This document shows, piece after piece, positions 63,918 through 64,000 of a stretch of 64,000 bases of DNA. Within the stretch, counting starts at the first letter, position 1, and each line of letters starts with the position of its first letter. The notes beneath the pieces were generated by a model that was given only the letters and a program-made list of their open reading frames with translations, was not told the DNA's origin and searched no databases. This stretch comes from Micromonospora sediminimaris. GTDB taxonomy: Bacteria; Actinomycetota; Actinomycetes; Mycobacteriales; Micromonosporaceae. Made by a program: the position numbers and the translations under genes. The stretch covers positions 487,217-551,216 of the forward strand of contig FOLJ01000001.1 of assembly GCA_900112325.1 (NCBI GenBank). Direction: 5' to 3'.

Positions 63918-64000
63918 CCTCGCCCGCCGGCTCCGCCGGCCCGGAATCGGCTGCACCCGCCGGCCCTGCGGGCAGCGGCGGATGCGCGGCGAGCCAGGCC

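Noticed and set aside
63918..64000. Start or end of another gene at the window edge
   Set aside because: Too short; a minus-strand frame is open but Pro/Ala/Gly-rich and overlaps the Lon-domain gene, so it cannot be supported.

Overview
This is a GC-rich, GTG-start-rich actinobacterial chromosome segment, most likely from Micromonospora or a close relative. The backbone is the actinobacterial order hisD-C-B-H-A / hisF / hisI / trpE-C-B-A / lgt / gltB-D / pyk, all on the minus strand. Xre/DUF397 pairs, a DinB-type TIGR03085 protein, DtxR-type iron boxes and leaderless transcripts also fit that group. No tRNA, rRNA, CRISPR array, transposase or integrase was seen.

Layout. 1-2.6 kb: 3' part of pyk, a YciI protein and two small unknown genes. 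2.7-6.9 kb: a 1370-residue TPR-CHAT protease-like protein. 7-10.2 kb: aldo/keto reductase, secreted lipase, TerC-family membrane protein. 10.5-22.4 kb: the main accessory block, with a pentapeptide-repeat membrane protein, an Xre regulator with its DUF397 partner, two small genes, an ATPase plus RloB/TOPRIM-like pair resembling the AbiL phage-defence system, a J-domain protein with a long charged helix, and an opposing cluster with an FtsK/SpoIIIE-type ATPase. 22.6-30.8 kb: secreted SGNH hydrolase, gltBD and a GNAT acetyltransferase. 30.9-39.3 kb: FAD monooxygenase, lgt, trpA, trpB, trpC, a trp-associated membrane protein and trpE. 39.4-40.7 kb: hisI fused to a nucleotidyltransferase domain.

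40.8-56.1 kb is a second accessory block separating hisI from hisF. It holds a MerR regulator divergent from an ABC exporter with a TetR gene, an iron-box-controlled DUF2470 protein, a two-gene ABC exporter, a TIGR03085 protein, a class I terpene synthase, a long-chain acyl-CoA ligase, an LtrA-like membrane protein, and a divergent MocR-type regulator and YczE-like permease pair sharing palindromic operators. 56.2-63.1 kb: hisF, an MDR oxidoreductase, hisA/priA, hisH, hisB, hisC and hisD with two small membrane proteins in the operon. A Lon-substrate-domain protein diverges from hisD at the end.

The backbone serves histidine, tryptophan and glutamate synthesis plus lipoprotein maturation. No trpF or trpD was found here; PriA (hisA) normally covers TrpF in actinobacteria. 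The strongest candidates for new biology are the ATPase-RloB-J-domain row (14.7-17.8 kb), the FtsK cluster facing it, the nucleotidyltransferase-HisI fusion, and hairpin elements placed between convergent genes.
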